From VRUE01 sp963844395 (GTDB lineage Bacteria; Actinomycetota; Thermoleophilia; Solirubrobacterales; 70-9), in assembly GCA_963844395.1 (NCBI GenBank), contig CAWJNX010000002.1, positions 1,054,001 to 1,118,000 on the forward strand: a DNA stretch of 64,000 bases, given 5' to 3'. Under the pieces are notes generated by a model. The model was not told the DNA's origin. It was given only the letters and a program-made list of their open reading frames with translations, and did not search any database. Below, in pieces: positions 24,565-32,441 of the stretch. How positions within the stretch are numbered: position 1 is the first letter of the stretch; each line of letters begins with the position of its first letter. Made by a program: the position numbers and the translations under genes.

Positions 24565-25635
24565 CTACGCCAGAGAAACGACGTGGGCGGTTCGCGCGTC
24601 AACGCGGCCCTCGAGCACGTCCAGGTAGGCGGTTTTCAGGCCGTCGAAGCCATGGTCGTGGACCACCTCGAGCCGCTCCGCGATCCACTCGCAGAACGGG
24701 TTCCAGGCCTTGGCGACGCGCTGCTCCAGCTGCGCCCGGCCCCAATCGGCGGATCGCTTGTTGACCCGGTCCGGGGCGAAGAAGAAGGTCGGGGATGGCC
24801 CCGGCGGCGTGCCGCCACCGGTTCCGGCGTCCTCCCAGTGCGTGAACCCGACCGCCATGCTGTTGACGAGCCCGTCGCCATAGTGGGAGTGGACCGCCTG
24901 ACGGACGGCGCCGTCGCCGGCGAAGTCAACGAAGGTCGCCGGCCCTGACGGCAGCGAGTCGATCGCGTCGTAGGTGACGCAGAGGCTGTAGACGCCGAGC
25001 CCGGCGACGAACTCCGCGTTCCGCGGCGAGGTCAGGCCGATCACCTCGACCCCCTGCCCTTGGGACAGCAGGAAGGCCGCTGCGATCGCCGTCTTGCTCG
25101 AAGCGCTGGAGAAGACGATCGGTCCCCGCCCCGTCAGCCCGTCGTCGTCGAGCTGGTCATCGATCAGGAACGAGGTGAAGAAGAGCGGCCGCAGCAGCAT
25201 CTGCACGTCCTCGGTGTCGGCCGCGTAGAAAGGGTCGGCCGCGGTGGTCAGGTACCGGTGGTAGGCCGAGGGCAGCGACTCCCGGTGCGGTGAGCCGTCA
25301 ACGAAGCCACGCTCGTTGGCGTGCACGGGCGTGACCAGGAGGTGGGAGGAGGGAGGCAGGTAGCCGAAGACCCTGGTTCCCGCCTCGACGCCCGCGGTCT
25401 CGCTGCGCTCGACGTCGGCGAACCCCCAGACCGGCAGCCGTCCCCAGCTCTCCTCGGCCGGGAAGAAGTCCCAGTAGGACATCGCCTCTCCCATCACCCC
25501 GTAGGTGACGTTGTTCGCCGTCATCCCGAAGCGCTTCACGCGCAGCAGCGCTTGTCCGTCCCCTGGCGCAGGCACCTCCGACTCCGCGATCCTGCACTCG
25601 CGAAGGTCGCTGCGCTTTACCAGGAAGTCACTCAT
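24565..25635 (-). CDS. DUF2855 family protein
   Basis: 356 residues from ATG 25635. The sequence follows the DUF2855 family pattern: an N-terminal beta domain (L-L-R-V-K-R-F-G-M-T-A-N-N-V-T-Y), a Y-W-D-F-F-P motif, P-V-W-G-F-A-D-V and a Rossmann-like section with I-V-F-S-S-A-S-S-K-T-A. The fold is related to medium-chain dehydrogenases/reductases, but the catalytic chemistry of the family is not established. Divergent from the SRPBCC gene, 49 nt apart, so the two may share a regulatory region. Confidence 0.85.
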   Translation of the reverse strand: MSDFLVKRSDLRECRIAESEVPAPGDGQALLRVKRFGMTANNVTYGVMGEAMSYWDFFPAEESWGRLPVWGFADVERSETAGVEAGTRVFGYLPPSSHLLVTPVHANERGFVDGSPHRESLPSAYHRYLTTAADPFYAADTEDVQMLLRPLFFTSFLIDDQLDDDGLTGRGPIVFSSASSKTAIAAAFLLSQGQGVEVIGLTSPRNAEFVAGLGVYSLCVTYDAIDSLPSGPATFVDFAGDGAVRQAVHSHYGDGLVNSMAVGFTHWEDAGTGGGTPPGPSPTFFFAPDRVNKRSADWGRAQLEQRVAKAWNPFCEWIAERLEVVHDHGFDGLKTAYLDVLEGRVDARTAHVVSLA

Positions 25636-25684
25636 CTCAACCAGGATGGTCTCACGGGACGCATAGTCGGGTAGCGGTTCTCGG

Positions 25685-26140
25685 ATGGCACACATGGGCG
25701 GCAGCGCGAGCGCGGAGATTGATGCGCCGATGAAGGAAGTCTGGGCGGTGGTCGAGGATGTGCTCACGGCGCCGGAGTGGCAGGGCGGAGTTGTGGCGAT
25801 CGAGGCTCTGGAGCGCGACATCGAGAACCGCCCGACCATGGTCGAGATCGAGAACGACATCAAGGTCCGGCATGTCAAGACGCAGGTGCGCTTCCAGTAC
25901 GAGCCGCCAACCGTCCTTTCCTGGACGCAGGAGAAGGGGGACCTCAAGTCCGTCACCGGCTCCTGGAAGCTCGAAGACCTCGGTGCGGGGCGGACCAGAG
26001 CCACCTACACGATCGACAGCGACCCCGGTCGCGTGTTGGGGATGGTGATCCGAGGGCCGGTCGAGGCCGCCGTGCGAGCGATGCTTGTGAACGCCCGCCC
26101 GGGCGAGCTCAAGGCGCGCGTCGAGGACCAGAAACGCTGA
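25685..26140 (+). CDS. SRPBCC family protein
   Basis: 151 residues. A-S-A-E-I-D-A-P-M-K-E-V-W-A-V-V-E-D, then P-E-W-Q-G-G-V and later W-K-L-E-D-L-G-A-G-R-T-R-A-T-Y show the START-like SRPBCC fold (polyketide cyclase/dehydrase type). The C-terminal helix carries V-E-A-A-V-R-A-M-L-V-N-A-R. Start ATG 25685 (ATG 25694 possible). A lipid- or hydrophobic-ligand role is likely but unspecified. Convergent with the HAD gene. Confidence 0.8.
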   Translation: MAHMGGSASAEIDAPMKEVWAVVEDVLTAPEWQGGVVAIEALERDIENRPTMVEIENDIKVRHVKTQVRFQYEPPTVLSWTQEKGDLKSVTGSWKLEDLGAGRTRATYTIDSDPGRVLGMVIRGPVEAAVRAMLVNARPGELKARVEDQKR

Positions 26141-26158
26141 ACTGCGCCCCTGCGCTCC

Positions 26159-26818
26159 TCAGGCCACGTTCTCAAGTGACAACGCGGACCTGATCTCGCC
26201 GATCGCCTGCTCGTTCTCCTGAAAGTGGACGGCGGTCATACCGGCTTTCCGCGCCCCTTCGCAGTTGACGAGGACGTCGTTGACGAACAGACATGACGCG
26301 GCCGGCAGGCCGAGCCGGCCGAGCGTGATCGCATAGATCCGCGACTCGGGCTTGCGACAGCCGACGAAGCCGGAGTCGACGACCGTCTCAAAGATTTCGT
26401 CGACAGGGAGCATCGTGCGCCAGAGCGGCTCCCACTCACGAACGTTGTTAGTCAGCATCGCCATCCGGTAGCCGGCCGCCTTCAGCTCGCGCATCAGCTC
26501 GATCATCTGCGGGTTCGGGTTGAGCGCCTCGAAGTAGATCTCTTTGAAGCGGTGCATCTCCGGACGGTGGCCGAGCAGCGGCTCCAAGTGGTCGGTCAGC
26601 AGCTCGAGGAAGGCGACCTCCGTGATCTCTCCCCGCTCCATTTCATAGAGCGGGTTGTCGCCGTTTGCCTCGGTCGCTGCCTGCATCGCCTTGCCGAGCG
26701 TTTCGCTGGAGATCCCGGTCTGGTCCTGAAAAGCCATGAAGGACTGGACCAGCGGGGTCGTGAGGACGCCGCCGAAGTCGGAGATCACCGCCTTGATCTC
26801 GGGACGCGGGTCAGCCAT
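26159..26818 (-). CDS. HAD-superfamily (subfamily IA) hydrolase, DFGGV type
   Basis: 219 residues. HAD motif I is V-I-S-D-F-G-G-V-L, so nucleophile Asp14 is present but the usual second Asp (D-x-D) is Gly, as in the ACAD10/epoxide-hydrolase N-terminal-like branch of the family. Motif II is M-L-T-N-N, motif III the K in C-R-K-P-E, and motif IV F-V-N-D-V-L-V-N replaces the common F-V-D-D. Loss of the acid/base Asp suggests weak or altered phosphatase activity. Its start overlaps the upstream gene by 8 nt. Confidence 0.85.
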   Translation of the reverse strand: MADPRPEIKAVISDFGGVLTTPLVQSFMAFQDQTGISSETLGKAMQAATEANGDNPLYEMERGEITEVAFLELLTDHLEPLLGHRPEMHRFKEIYFEALNPNPQMIELMRELKAAGYRMAMLTNNVREWEPLWRTMLPVDEIFETVVDSGFVGCRKPESRIYAITLGRLGLPAASCLFVNDVLVNCEGARKAGMTAVHFQENEQAIGEIRSALSLENVA

Positions 26819-27200
26819 CGCGCACCACCTCGTAATGACCGAGGCCGTCCCGCCCCTCCAGCGACCAGCGGAAGAAGGCGATGTCGGCGATCAGTCCGTC
26901 GCGGCGGACCCGGGCAGCGCTGATCAGCGTCCCGGCGCCACGCAGCGGGTGCGCCTGTTCGCCGTCCACCCAAAGCTCGAGCGTGGCGCGGCGCTGAACC
27001 CCGTCGGGCCCGTACTCGGTCGAGAGGAGCACCTCGGAGACCTCCACCGGCGCGCCATCCGGCCCGCAGAGCACCGCGCCGACCGTCTCGTCGCCGTGTC
27101 CGGCCGACGCCGGCGGCCGCACCGCGCTCAGCGCCAGCAGCCCGCCGTCGGAGAAGACGATCCCGATCGATCGCCGTTGGATGTCGCCCGAATCGCTCAT
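26811..27200 (-). CDS. Hypothetical beta-rich protein
   Basis: 129 residues. Alternating strands such as R-S-I-G-I-V-F-S-D-G-G-L-L-A-L-S and R-R-A-T-L-E-L-W-V-D-G-E, with no signal peptide or membrane segment. No family recognised. Overlap of 8 nt with the HAD gene implies co-translation and perhaps related function. Divergent from the MIP18-family gene, 40 nt apart. Confidence 0.65.
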   Translation of the reverse strand: MSDSGDIQRRSIGIVFSDGGLLALSAVRPPASAGHGDETVGAVLCGPDGAPVEVSEVLLSTEYGPDGVQRRATLELWVDGEQAHPLRGAGTLISAARVRRDGLIADIAFFRWSLEGRDGLGHYEVVRDG

Positions 27201-27227
27201 CGAACCGGGCAGCCTAGTTCACCCCGC

Positions 27228-27233
27228 TAGGCT
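27228..27233 (+). promoter_or_regulatory. -10-like hexamer of the MIP18-family gene
   Basis: TAGGCT, 7 nt before ATG 27241; probably leaderless. Confidence 0.3.
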
Positions 27234-27240
27234 TCTGTCC

Positions 27241-27558
27241 ATGGCAGAGAACCAGACCGAGACGCTGACCGAGGACGACGTCATCGAGGCGCTCGAGGAG
27301 GTGATCGATCCCGAGCTGGGGCTCGACTTCGTCTCGCTCGGGCTTGTCTACGACGTGGACATCGAGGGCGAGGAGGTTTTCGTCACCTTCACCCTCACCA
27401 CCCCGGCCTGCCCGATAGGCCCCCAGGTCTCCGAGCAGATGAAGGAGTTCGTCGGCGACCTACCCGGCGTCAGCGCCGTCCACCCGAAGATGGTCTTCGA
27501 CCCCGCCTGGTCCCCGGAGATGATGTCCGAGGACGCCAAGTTCGCACTTGGCTTCTAG
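27241..27558 (+). CDS. MIP18/DUF59 family Fe-S assembly factor (SufT-like)
   Basis: 105 residues. V-I-E-A-L-E-E-V-I-D-P-E-L-G-L-D-F-V-S-L-G-L-V is the DUF59 signature, and T-T-P-A-C-P-I-G holds the reactive Cys of the family. Members such as SufT assist maturation or transfer of Fe-S clusters. Its last 42 nt, including the stop codon, are repeated almost exactly at 33589-33630, so the gene's 3' end appears to be the integration site of the island that follows; the coding sequence remains complete. Confidence 0.9.
   Translation: MAENQTETLTEDDVIEALEEVIDPELGLDFVSLGLVYDVDIEGEEVFVTFTLTTPACPIGPQVSEQMKEFVGDLPGVSAVHPKMVFDPAWSPEMMSEDAKFALGF
27517..27558 (+). repeat. Left att-like direct repeat (3' end of the MIP18-family gene)
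   Basis: 42 nt beginning GAGATGATGTCCGAGGA and ending TTGGCTTCTAG, including the stop codon. It matches 33589-33630 at 41 of 42 positions; the one difference is the third base of an Asp codon (GAC here, GAT there). Sequences differ on both sides beyond the repeat. Confidence 0.85.
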
Positions 27559-27669
27559 GTAGAGATTGCGGGTTCATAGGGGTCGGCGCGAAGCGCCCTT
27601 GACTGCCGCCCTCGCGGCGCTGGTTCTGCGGGTAGGTCGGGGCGCGAAGGGTGAGCGGCTACGCTCGAC

Positions 27670-28029
27670 TCAAGACGGCCCGGCCGTATGGATCATTGCG
27701 GCTTCGGTGGCGGCGCGCACAACTGAAACCGGACGATCTGCGAGGCAGTCGATTGGCCGCTTCCCCTTCAGCCGCGCCCGGTCGCGACTGAGCAGCCAGC
27801 TGCGAATCCGGGAGGGCTCGAAGCCCGCTTCGAGGAGAACTACGACGACGGAGCGGAGGTCGTCGATTGCCATTGCTACGTCGGCCCGCGGCTCGGTCCC
27901 GCTCTGCCATTTGCGCACCGCCGTGTAGGACACTTCGATCGCCTTCGCGACGAGCGGAACGTCGAGGACGTCGGTCAGAGCCTGGACGCGCTCGCGCACC
28001 GTTGACGTCGGACTCAGCCTCCGAAGCAA
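27670..28029 (-). CDS. Xre/MbcA/ParS-like antitoxin or regulator
   Basis: 119 residues from TTG 28029, the only usable start in frame; the N-terminus is uncertain. A helix-turn-helix like segment V-A-K-A-I-E-V-S-Y-T-A-V-R-K-W is followed by a C-terminal part, S-R-I-R-S-W-L-L-S-R-D-R-A-R-L-K-G-K-R-P, that resembles the toxin-binding domain of Xre/MbcA/ParS antitoxins (W-L-x-x-x-n-x-x-L-x-G-x-x-P-h-D-h-L). No RES or other toxin gene lies next to it in either direction, so it may be an orphan antitoxin or a plain repressor. First gene of the island. Confidence 0.55.
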   Translation of the reverse strand: MLRRLSPTSTVRERVQALTDVLDVPLVAKAIEVSYTAVRKWQSGTEPRADVAMAIDDLRSVVVVLLEAGFEPSRIRSWLLSRDRARLKGKRPIDCLADRPVSVVRAATEAAMIHTAGPS

Positions 28030-28084
28030 GTTCGCCCGGACGCTCAGCTCGGCCTTCCGCCGCGGTGTTCATTCCTTCGAGCGG

Positions 28085-28603
28085 TTATGTGAGAAGTTCG
28101 ACCGCGCGGAGGGCAGCCGGCGTCGGCTCCACGATCTCGTCGTCGCGGTGAGTGAACAGCCCTACCTCACGGAGGCTGCGGATCGCCTGCACCCCTGTCT
28201 CGATCTCTCTTGCGTCGTCGGGATCGCCAACCACTTTCAGCAGGAGCCCGCCAGTCGAAAAGTGCTCGGGGTCGAGTTCGGCCGCCACTTCGAGGATCAC
28301 AGCTTCGACCACAGCCACGTCATATTTCGGCGGCGGCAGCCGGGAGGCCGGGATCGAGGGGCGAATTGCAGCCTTGACTTTCTCCTCCTCGCCGCCGCAC
28401 AGCTCGGTCTCGTCCAGCTCGCCGCCGACCCAGGCGACGGCCGCACGGCCGCCAGCAGTTTCCGACCAGTGGCCGGCGGGAGTTCCGTTTACGAGTACGT
28501 CGAATGCGACCGTCTCGTCGGCGAGGCGGTCGGCCTCCAGAAGCGCGATGCTCGCAGCCGAGCGACGGCGAGCAAGCGTGTCCTCGTCCGTTCCCTTTGC
28601 CAT
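28085..28603 (-). CDS. Hypothetical protein with C-terminal winged-helix-like region
   Basis: 172 residues from ATG 28603, chosen because GAAGGA lies just upstream; a TTG at 28645 is an alternative. The N-terminus is helical (A-S-I-A-L-L-E-A-D-R-L-A-D). The C-terminal third, I-R-S-L-R-E-V-G-L-F-T-H-R-D-D-E-I-V-E-P, resembles the last helix and wing of a winged helix: regulator signature ending in 'P-T-P-A-A-L'. No precise family. Follows the ArsR gene after 31 nt, so probably in one operon with it. Confidence 0.5.
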   Translation of the reverse strand: MAKGTDEDTLARRRSAASIALLEADRLADETVAFDVLVNGTPAGHWSETAGGRAAVAWVGGELDETELCGGEEEKVKAAIRPSIPASRLPPPKYDVAVVEAVILEVAAELDPEHFSTGGLLLKVVGDPDDAREIETGVQAIRSLREVGLFTHRDDEIVEPTPAALRAVELLT

Positions 28604-28634
28604 TTGTCCTTCAGCCGCCTTCGACTGCCTCGGC

Positions 28635-29366
28635 TTACCTCGCAACGACTTTGGCCTTCCGCTTGCGGTTGCGCCTCCTGCTGGCTGCCTTCGTCTTCTC
28701 TTTGCCCGGCGCTCCCTTCCCCTTCGCCGCGGAGGCTTTGGACCGCTTGGCTCGCTTCGCCTTGCCCTTCGTGAGATCGCGGCTGTCTTCGAAGGCGAGG
28801 ACGCCGACCGTGTAGGCCTTGACGGCGCCCGCGTTCCCGTTTGCCTTTGCCACCCGCGCCGCAGACTCCCGCTGCTCTTTTTCGACTTCCTTGGTGAATC
28901 GCTCGGCGCTTGCCCTGATGTTCTCCCACCCCTCTGCGTCGAGGACGAGGAGCGTCCGGCCGATGTGCGTATCTGCGTCCGTCAGCTTGTTCGCCTCTAC
29001 GGCGTCCGCCAGGCCGTCGAACAGTTCGCTCGCGAGGCCCGCGCCGATTGCCGTCCGCAGTCCGCCGTCGATTCCGCGCCACTCCTGCGCCGGAAGCAGG
29101 GTGCTCGCCGTCGCGCGGTAGTAGTGCTCGACCGCTCCCCGGCGCGGCTCGGTGTTGATCAAGGTGATGAGTTCGTAGTCCTTGAGGACCTTGACGTGGT
29201 AGCTGACCTGACTCAGCCCTTCATTGAGCGCCTTGGCGAGTTCGTTCGGGCTCGCCATCCGTTCGGTGAGGATGCCGAGGATCTCAACTCGAAGCTCATG
29301 CGCCAGCGCTTTGATGAATCGCTGATTGACCACCTGGCGCTTCTTCTTACTTTTGCGTTTTGGCAT
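28635..29366 (-). CDS. ArsR-type winged-helix regulator with basic C-terminal tail
   Basis: 243 residues from ATG 29366, with AAGGGA upstream; the longer frame before it is not protein-like. Residues about 15-95 are an ArsR-type winged helix (F-I-K-A-L-A-H-E-L-R-V-E-I-L, then S-Q-V-S-Y-H-V-K-V-L-K-D-Y), ending with R-R-G-A-V-E-H-Y-Y-R-A. The same motif occurs in the island gene at 30200 and the chromosomal gene at 58688. The middle part is helical. The last ~45 residues are almost only Lys, Arg, Ala, Gly and Ser, like a histone H1 tail, suggesting non-specific DNA binding. No metal-binding Cys seen. Palindromes lie upstream. Confidence 0.78.
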   Translation of the reverse strand: MPKRKSKKKRQVVNQRFIKALAHELRVEILGILTERMASPNELAKALNEGLSQVSYHVKVLKDYELITLINTEPRRGAVEHYYRATASTLLPAQEWRGIDGGLRTAIGAGLASELFDGLADAVEANKLTDADTHIGRTLLVLDAEGWENIRASAERFTKEVEKEQRESAARVAKANGNAGAVKAYTVGVLAFEDSRDLTKGKAKRAKRSKASAAKGKGAPGKEKTKAASRRRNRKRKAKVVAR

Positions 29367-29554
29367 TTCTCTCGTCCCTTCTGGTGGCCGGGACAGAGGG
29401 GATGAGAAAGCGCTGCCCGCTCGGTGCCCGGTGCCAACCGCTTGCTCTAGGTGGAGCGATCGGTCTTGTTTGGAATAAGAAGTGGCTCCTTCTTGGAACG
29501 AAACGAGTCTTGCTGACTTTTCAGTAAGTTTCACAACCCGCGCAGCGCTTTGCC

Positions 29555-29569
29555 CAATACTCTGTATTG
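29555..29569. promoter_or_regulatory. Palindrome CAATAC-TCT-GTATTG upstream of the island ArsR gene
   Basis: Perfect 6-bp arms with a 3-nt centre, in the AT-richer 242-nt gap between the XRE and ArsR genes. A second small inverted repeat (TTAGC-N4-GCTAA) follows at 29572-29585. Position fits an operator for the ArsR transcript. Confidence 0.4.
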
Positions 29570-29608
29570 CTTTAGCAATGGCTAAGAGGAAGCAGCCGCG
29601 GGGCGCGG

Positions 29609-29830
29609 CTAGTCGAGCAGCTGGCCGGGCTTTACCTCGACCGCTTTTGCAAGCCGACGCAGCGTCGAGATTTTCGGATCGCGTTTCCCGGCCTCCATCC
29701 GACTGACCTCCGTGGCATGGACGCCGCTGCGCTGTGCGACCTCTTCCTGGGTCAGCCCCAGGCGTTCCCGTGCCTCCCGCAGTCTGGTCCCGAAGTGAGT
29801 CACGGCGGGGATCGTCTGCTCTGGAGACAA
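29609..29830 (-). CDS. XRE-family helix-turn-helix regulator
   Basis: 73 residues, essentially one HTH_3 domain: L-R-E-A-R-E-R-L-G-L-T-Q-E-E-V-A-Q-R-S-G then E-V-S-R-M-E-A-G-K-R-D-P and L-R-R-L-A-K-A-V. Such single-domain proteins act as dimeric repressors, commonly controlling mobile elements or toxin genes. Start TTG 29830 or an internal GTG nine codons later. A palindrome AAGTTC-N4-GAACTT lies 15 nt upstream, a likely self-operator. Compact size and position would suit the master switch of the island. Confidence 0.88.
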   Translation of the reverse strand: MSPEQTIPAVTHFGTRLREARERLGLTQEEVAQRSGVHATEVSRMEAGKRDPKISTLRRLAKAVEVKPGQLLD

Positions 29831-29844
29831 AAACCGCCATAGTA

Positions 29845-29860
29845 AAGTTCACAAGAACTT
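29845..29860. promoter_or_regulatory. Palindromic operator candidate of the XRE gene
   Basis: AAGTTC-ACAA-GAACTT, perfect 6-bp arms, immediately upstream of the XRE start. AT-rich surroundings could also hold the promoter. Confidence 0.5.
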
Positions 29861-30199
29861 AATAAGCCCTGCGTAAACTCCCGTCCTCTCCATGCCGCTT
29901 CGGATGAAGATGGGGGAGCCGGCCACGGGCCCCACGCAGGCGGGCCGCGACCGGCCCCCTACTTTGCGCTTAGCCGTGCTTCATCACTTGCACGCACGAA
30001 ATCACGCGATCGACTTTTGCGATCTTCATCGCCCTCACCTCCCTTCCTCGTCTTTCAGCGGGTGGTCCCGCTGGACAAGGAAGGAATGCTAAGAAAAGTC
30101 GTAGTATCCGCTGAAATCTGGCCTGACCATGGTTTGTCCTCCAAACGTGCCTTTATGCTCTGGCGCTCCTGAGTATCTGGAGGACACGGAGCAGCGAAC
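29861..30199. other. Non-coding or leader region between XRE and the duplicated regulator
   Basis: About 340 nt between divergent genes. It contains a GC-rich imperfect hairpin (about 29914-29960), a 19-codon minus-strand ORF with a strong ribosome binding site, and AT-rich stretches near 30000-30110 that may hold promoters for both directions. No longer gene was convincing. Confidence 0.4.
29970..30029 (-). CDS. Very short ORF (19 residues) with strong ribosome binding site
   Basis: ATG 30029 is preceded by GGAGGTGA at about 6 nt spacing, the best Shine-Dalgarno in the island. The product would be M-K-I-A-K-V-D-R-V-I-S-C-V-Q-V-M-K-H-G, a short cationic peptide with one Cys. It lies 140 nt upstream of the XRE gene on the same strand, so a leader peptide or small signalling/toxic peptide are possible. 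No family recognised; may be chance. Confidence 0.35.
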   Translation of the reverse strand: MKIAKVDRVISCVQVMKHG

Positions 30200-31522
30200 T
30201 TGTCGGTCGAGACGACAATCAAATTGGGGCAGGGGAGGCGGAGCGTTCCCGCCGCTGTTACCTACGCCATCACGCACCAAGCGAGAACCGAAATCCTCAC
30301 GATCCTCAACGAAGCGCCGCGCTCGCAGGAGGAACTCGCGCGTTTGATTCGCGCTCCAGCGAGCAAGAACATCGCGCATCACCTCAGGGAAATGCTCGCT
30401 GACGGCTCCATCGAGCTTGCCTATGTCAAGCCAGTTCGAAACGCCTTCGAGCACTACTACCGAGCCGTCGAGATCCCGTTCTACACCGACGAGGAAATCG
30501 AGGCGATGCCTCCAGAGGCAAGGCAGGCAATCGCTGGCGTGATCCTTGAGGGGGTCATGTCCGAGGCGATGGCCGCGCTTTGGGCGGACAAGATGATCAA
30601 CGATCGACGGGTTTGGCTGTCCTGGCGCTGGTTCAACGTCGATGCTCAGGGCCGTGAGGACATCGCAGATGACCAGGCGAGGCATTGGGAGCGAGTTCGA
30701 GAGATCGAGGTTGAGTCACTTGTACGTTGCGCCGAGTCGGGCGAGCCGACCAAGTCGATCATCGTGACCTCGTTAGGGTTTGAGCGCTTCCGTTTCTCGG
30801 CACCCCGGCCAATGCCGACGCTGGCTTCGGAAGAAAGCACTCCGCCGCCGATCAGGCTGGGCCAGGGGAAGCGGGGAGTCGAGAAAGCCGTCGGCTACGC
30901 GCTCAAGCACCAGCGCCGGGTTGAACTTCTGTGCCTGCTGAATGAAGGAGAGCACAACCGCTACGAGCTAGCCGCATTGATCGGCGTGGAGTCGCACAAG
31001 ATCAAGCACCACCTCAAGGAGCTGCTGGACGAGGGCTCGATCGAGCTGGCCTACTCCAAGCGCGTCGGGAACCTGATCCAGCACTACTACCGAGCGGTCG
31101 AGATTCCGCTCTACACCGATGAGGCAATCGAGGCGCTGCGTCCTGAGGAGAGGCAGGCATTTGCTGGCGTGATTCTTCAGGCGGTCATGGCCGAGTCACT
31201 GGCCGCGCTTTGGGCGGGCAAGATGGCTGAAGATCGCCGCGTCTGGCTGTCCTGGCGTTGGTTCCACGTCGATTCTCAAGGCCGCGAGCACATAGCCGAC
31301 GAGCAGGCGAGGCATTTTGAGCGAGTCCTAGAGATCGAGGGAGACTCCGCCAACCGCTGCGCAAAGTCAGGTGAGCCGACCAAGTCGATCATCGTCGCCT
31401 CGTTGGGACACGTCCGCTGTCGTAGGGCTCCTTTGACAGCGCCGGCAGGCGATCCGTCGGACCAGGCTGCTGTGGGGAATATCCTCCGCCCGCAGAGCAG
31501 CTCGCATCGGTCCATCGCGTGA
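30200..31522 (+). CDS. Tandemly duplicated ArsR-type winged-helix protein
   Basis: 440 residues made of two homologous halves: about 7-197 and 218-408, offset near 210. Each half starts with an I-x-L-G-Q-G-x-R motif, then a winged helix ending in H-Y-Y-R-A-V-E-I-P and a C-terminal domain with D-R-R-V-W-L-S-W-R-W-F and G-E-P-T-K-S-I-I-V. The halves are still alike at nucleotide level in the C-terminal parts (for example 30747 and 31377 regions). Single-chain fusion would create an intramolecular dimer. No metal-binding Cys cluster. Start TTG 30200 is weakly supported. Faces away from the XRE gene, and the methyltransferase follows 79 nt later. Confidence 0.8.
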   Translation: MSVETTIKLGQGRRSVPAAVTYAITHQARTEILTILNEAPRSQEELARLIRAPASKNIAHHLREMLADGSIELAYVKPVRNAFEHYYRAVEIPFYTDEEIEAMPPEARQAIAGVILEGVMSEAMAALWADKMINDRRVWLSWRWFNVDAQGREDIADDQARHWERVREIEVESLVRCAESGEPTKSIIVTSLGFERFRFSAPRPMPTLASEESTPPPIRLGQGKRGVEKAVGYALKHQRRVELLCLLNEGEHNRYELAALIGVESHKIKHHLKELLDEGSIELAYSKRVGNLIQHYYRAVEIPLYTDEAIEALRPEERQAFAGVILQAVMAESLAALWAGKMAEDRRVWLSWRWFHVDSQGREHIADEQARHFERVLEIEGDSANRCAKSGEPTKSIIVASLGHVRCRRAPLTAPAGDPSDQAAVGNILRPQSSSHRSIA

Positions 31523-31601
31523 GGACCGTGCGATTGCACTAGCGAGCCCCGAAGCTCATTGCTGAAACTTATTCCAGCATTAGCTGGGTCTTGTTGTCTC
31601 T

Positions 31602-32366
31602 ATGGCGACCGTAACGGGCGACGCGAAGGCCGCCTACGAGGCTTTCGCGCCTGTCTATGACATCTTCACGGCTCATTACGACGACGAGCTTTGGATAGGC
31701 GAACTTGTCTCAGCGCTTGAGCGCAACGGCCTGAGCGGCAATCAATTGCTCGACGTGGCGTGTGGAACCGGAAGGAGCTTCCTGCCGATGCTGGAGCGGG
31801 GCTGGGCGGTCACCGCCTGCGACATCTCGCCCGCGATGCTGGAGCGCGCTCGGGCAAAGGTCGGAGAGACAATACCGCTGTCCGTGGCTGACATGCGGGG
31901 CTTGCCCGAGATCGGCAAGTTCGATCTTGTCTGGGCGCTGGACGACTCGATCAACTACCTCCTCAGCGAGGACGAGCTGCTCAAAGCTCTGAGCGGGATG
32001 GGGGCGAACCTCGCCTCGGGAGGTTTGCTGCTTTTCGATGTCAACACGCTGGTTGCCTATCGCAGCTTCTTCGCCGAAACCGTCGTGGTCGAGCGCGACG
32101 GGAGGAGACTTGTTTGGCGCGGTCAGACTGCCAGCGATGTGGAGCCTGGGTCGATCTGCGAAGCGGTCGTGGAAGAGAATGGGGGGCCGACGAAAACGCA
32201 TGAGCATCGGCAGCGCCACTTTGCCGATGCCGAAATACGCTCAGTGATTGAGCGCGCCGGCCTCACCCTGGTCGATGCCTACGGCCTCTTTACAGACGCC
32301 GTGCTGAGGCAGCCACTTGACGAGGGCGCTCACACGAAGGCCGTCTACGTCGCAAGGGCAGGCTAG
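31602..32366 (+). CDS. Class I SAM-dependent methyltransferase
   Basis: 254 residues. Motif I is L-L-D-V-A-C-G-T-G-R-S-F (about 49-60), followed by A-C-D-I-S-P-A-M-L-E-R-A-R and a W-A-L-D-D-S-I-N-Y motif IV region. The pattern Y-D-I-F-T-A-H-Y-D-D near the N-terminus is common in the Methyltransf_25 group. Substrate unknown; no DNA-target recognition domain, so a small-molecule or protein substrate is more likely than DNA. Part of the island, downstream of the duplicated regulator, and could be controlled by it. Confidence 0.88.
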   Translation: MATVTGDAKAAYEAFAPVYDIFTAHYDDELWIGELVSALERNGLSGNQLLDVACGTGRSFLPMLERGWAVTACDISPAMLERARAKVGETIPLSVADMRGLPEIGKFDLVWALDDSINYLLSEDELLKALSGMGANLASGGLLLFDVNTLVAYRSFFAETVVVERDGRRLVWRGQTASDVEPGSICEAVVEENGGPTKTHEHRQRHFADAEIRSVIERAGLTLVDAYGLFTDAVLRQPLDEGAHTKAVYVARAG

Positions 32367-32441
32367 TCGCACCGGGGCGAGTTGACCTGCTGGTAGCGTG
32401 CATTTCGAGGCTCGCTGGCTCAATACTGCGTTAACGAGGCT

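Noticed and set aside
28152..29405. 417-codon plus-strand frame inside the island
   Set aside because: Antisense to the ArsR and winged-helix genes; Ser/Arg/Pro-rich with no domain, so not a hidden integrase.
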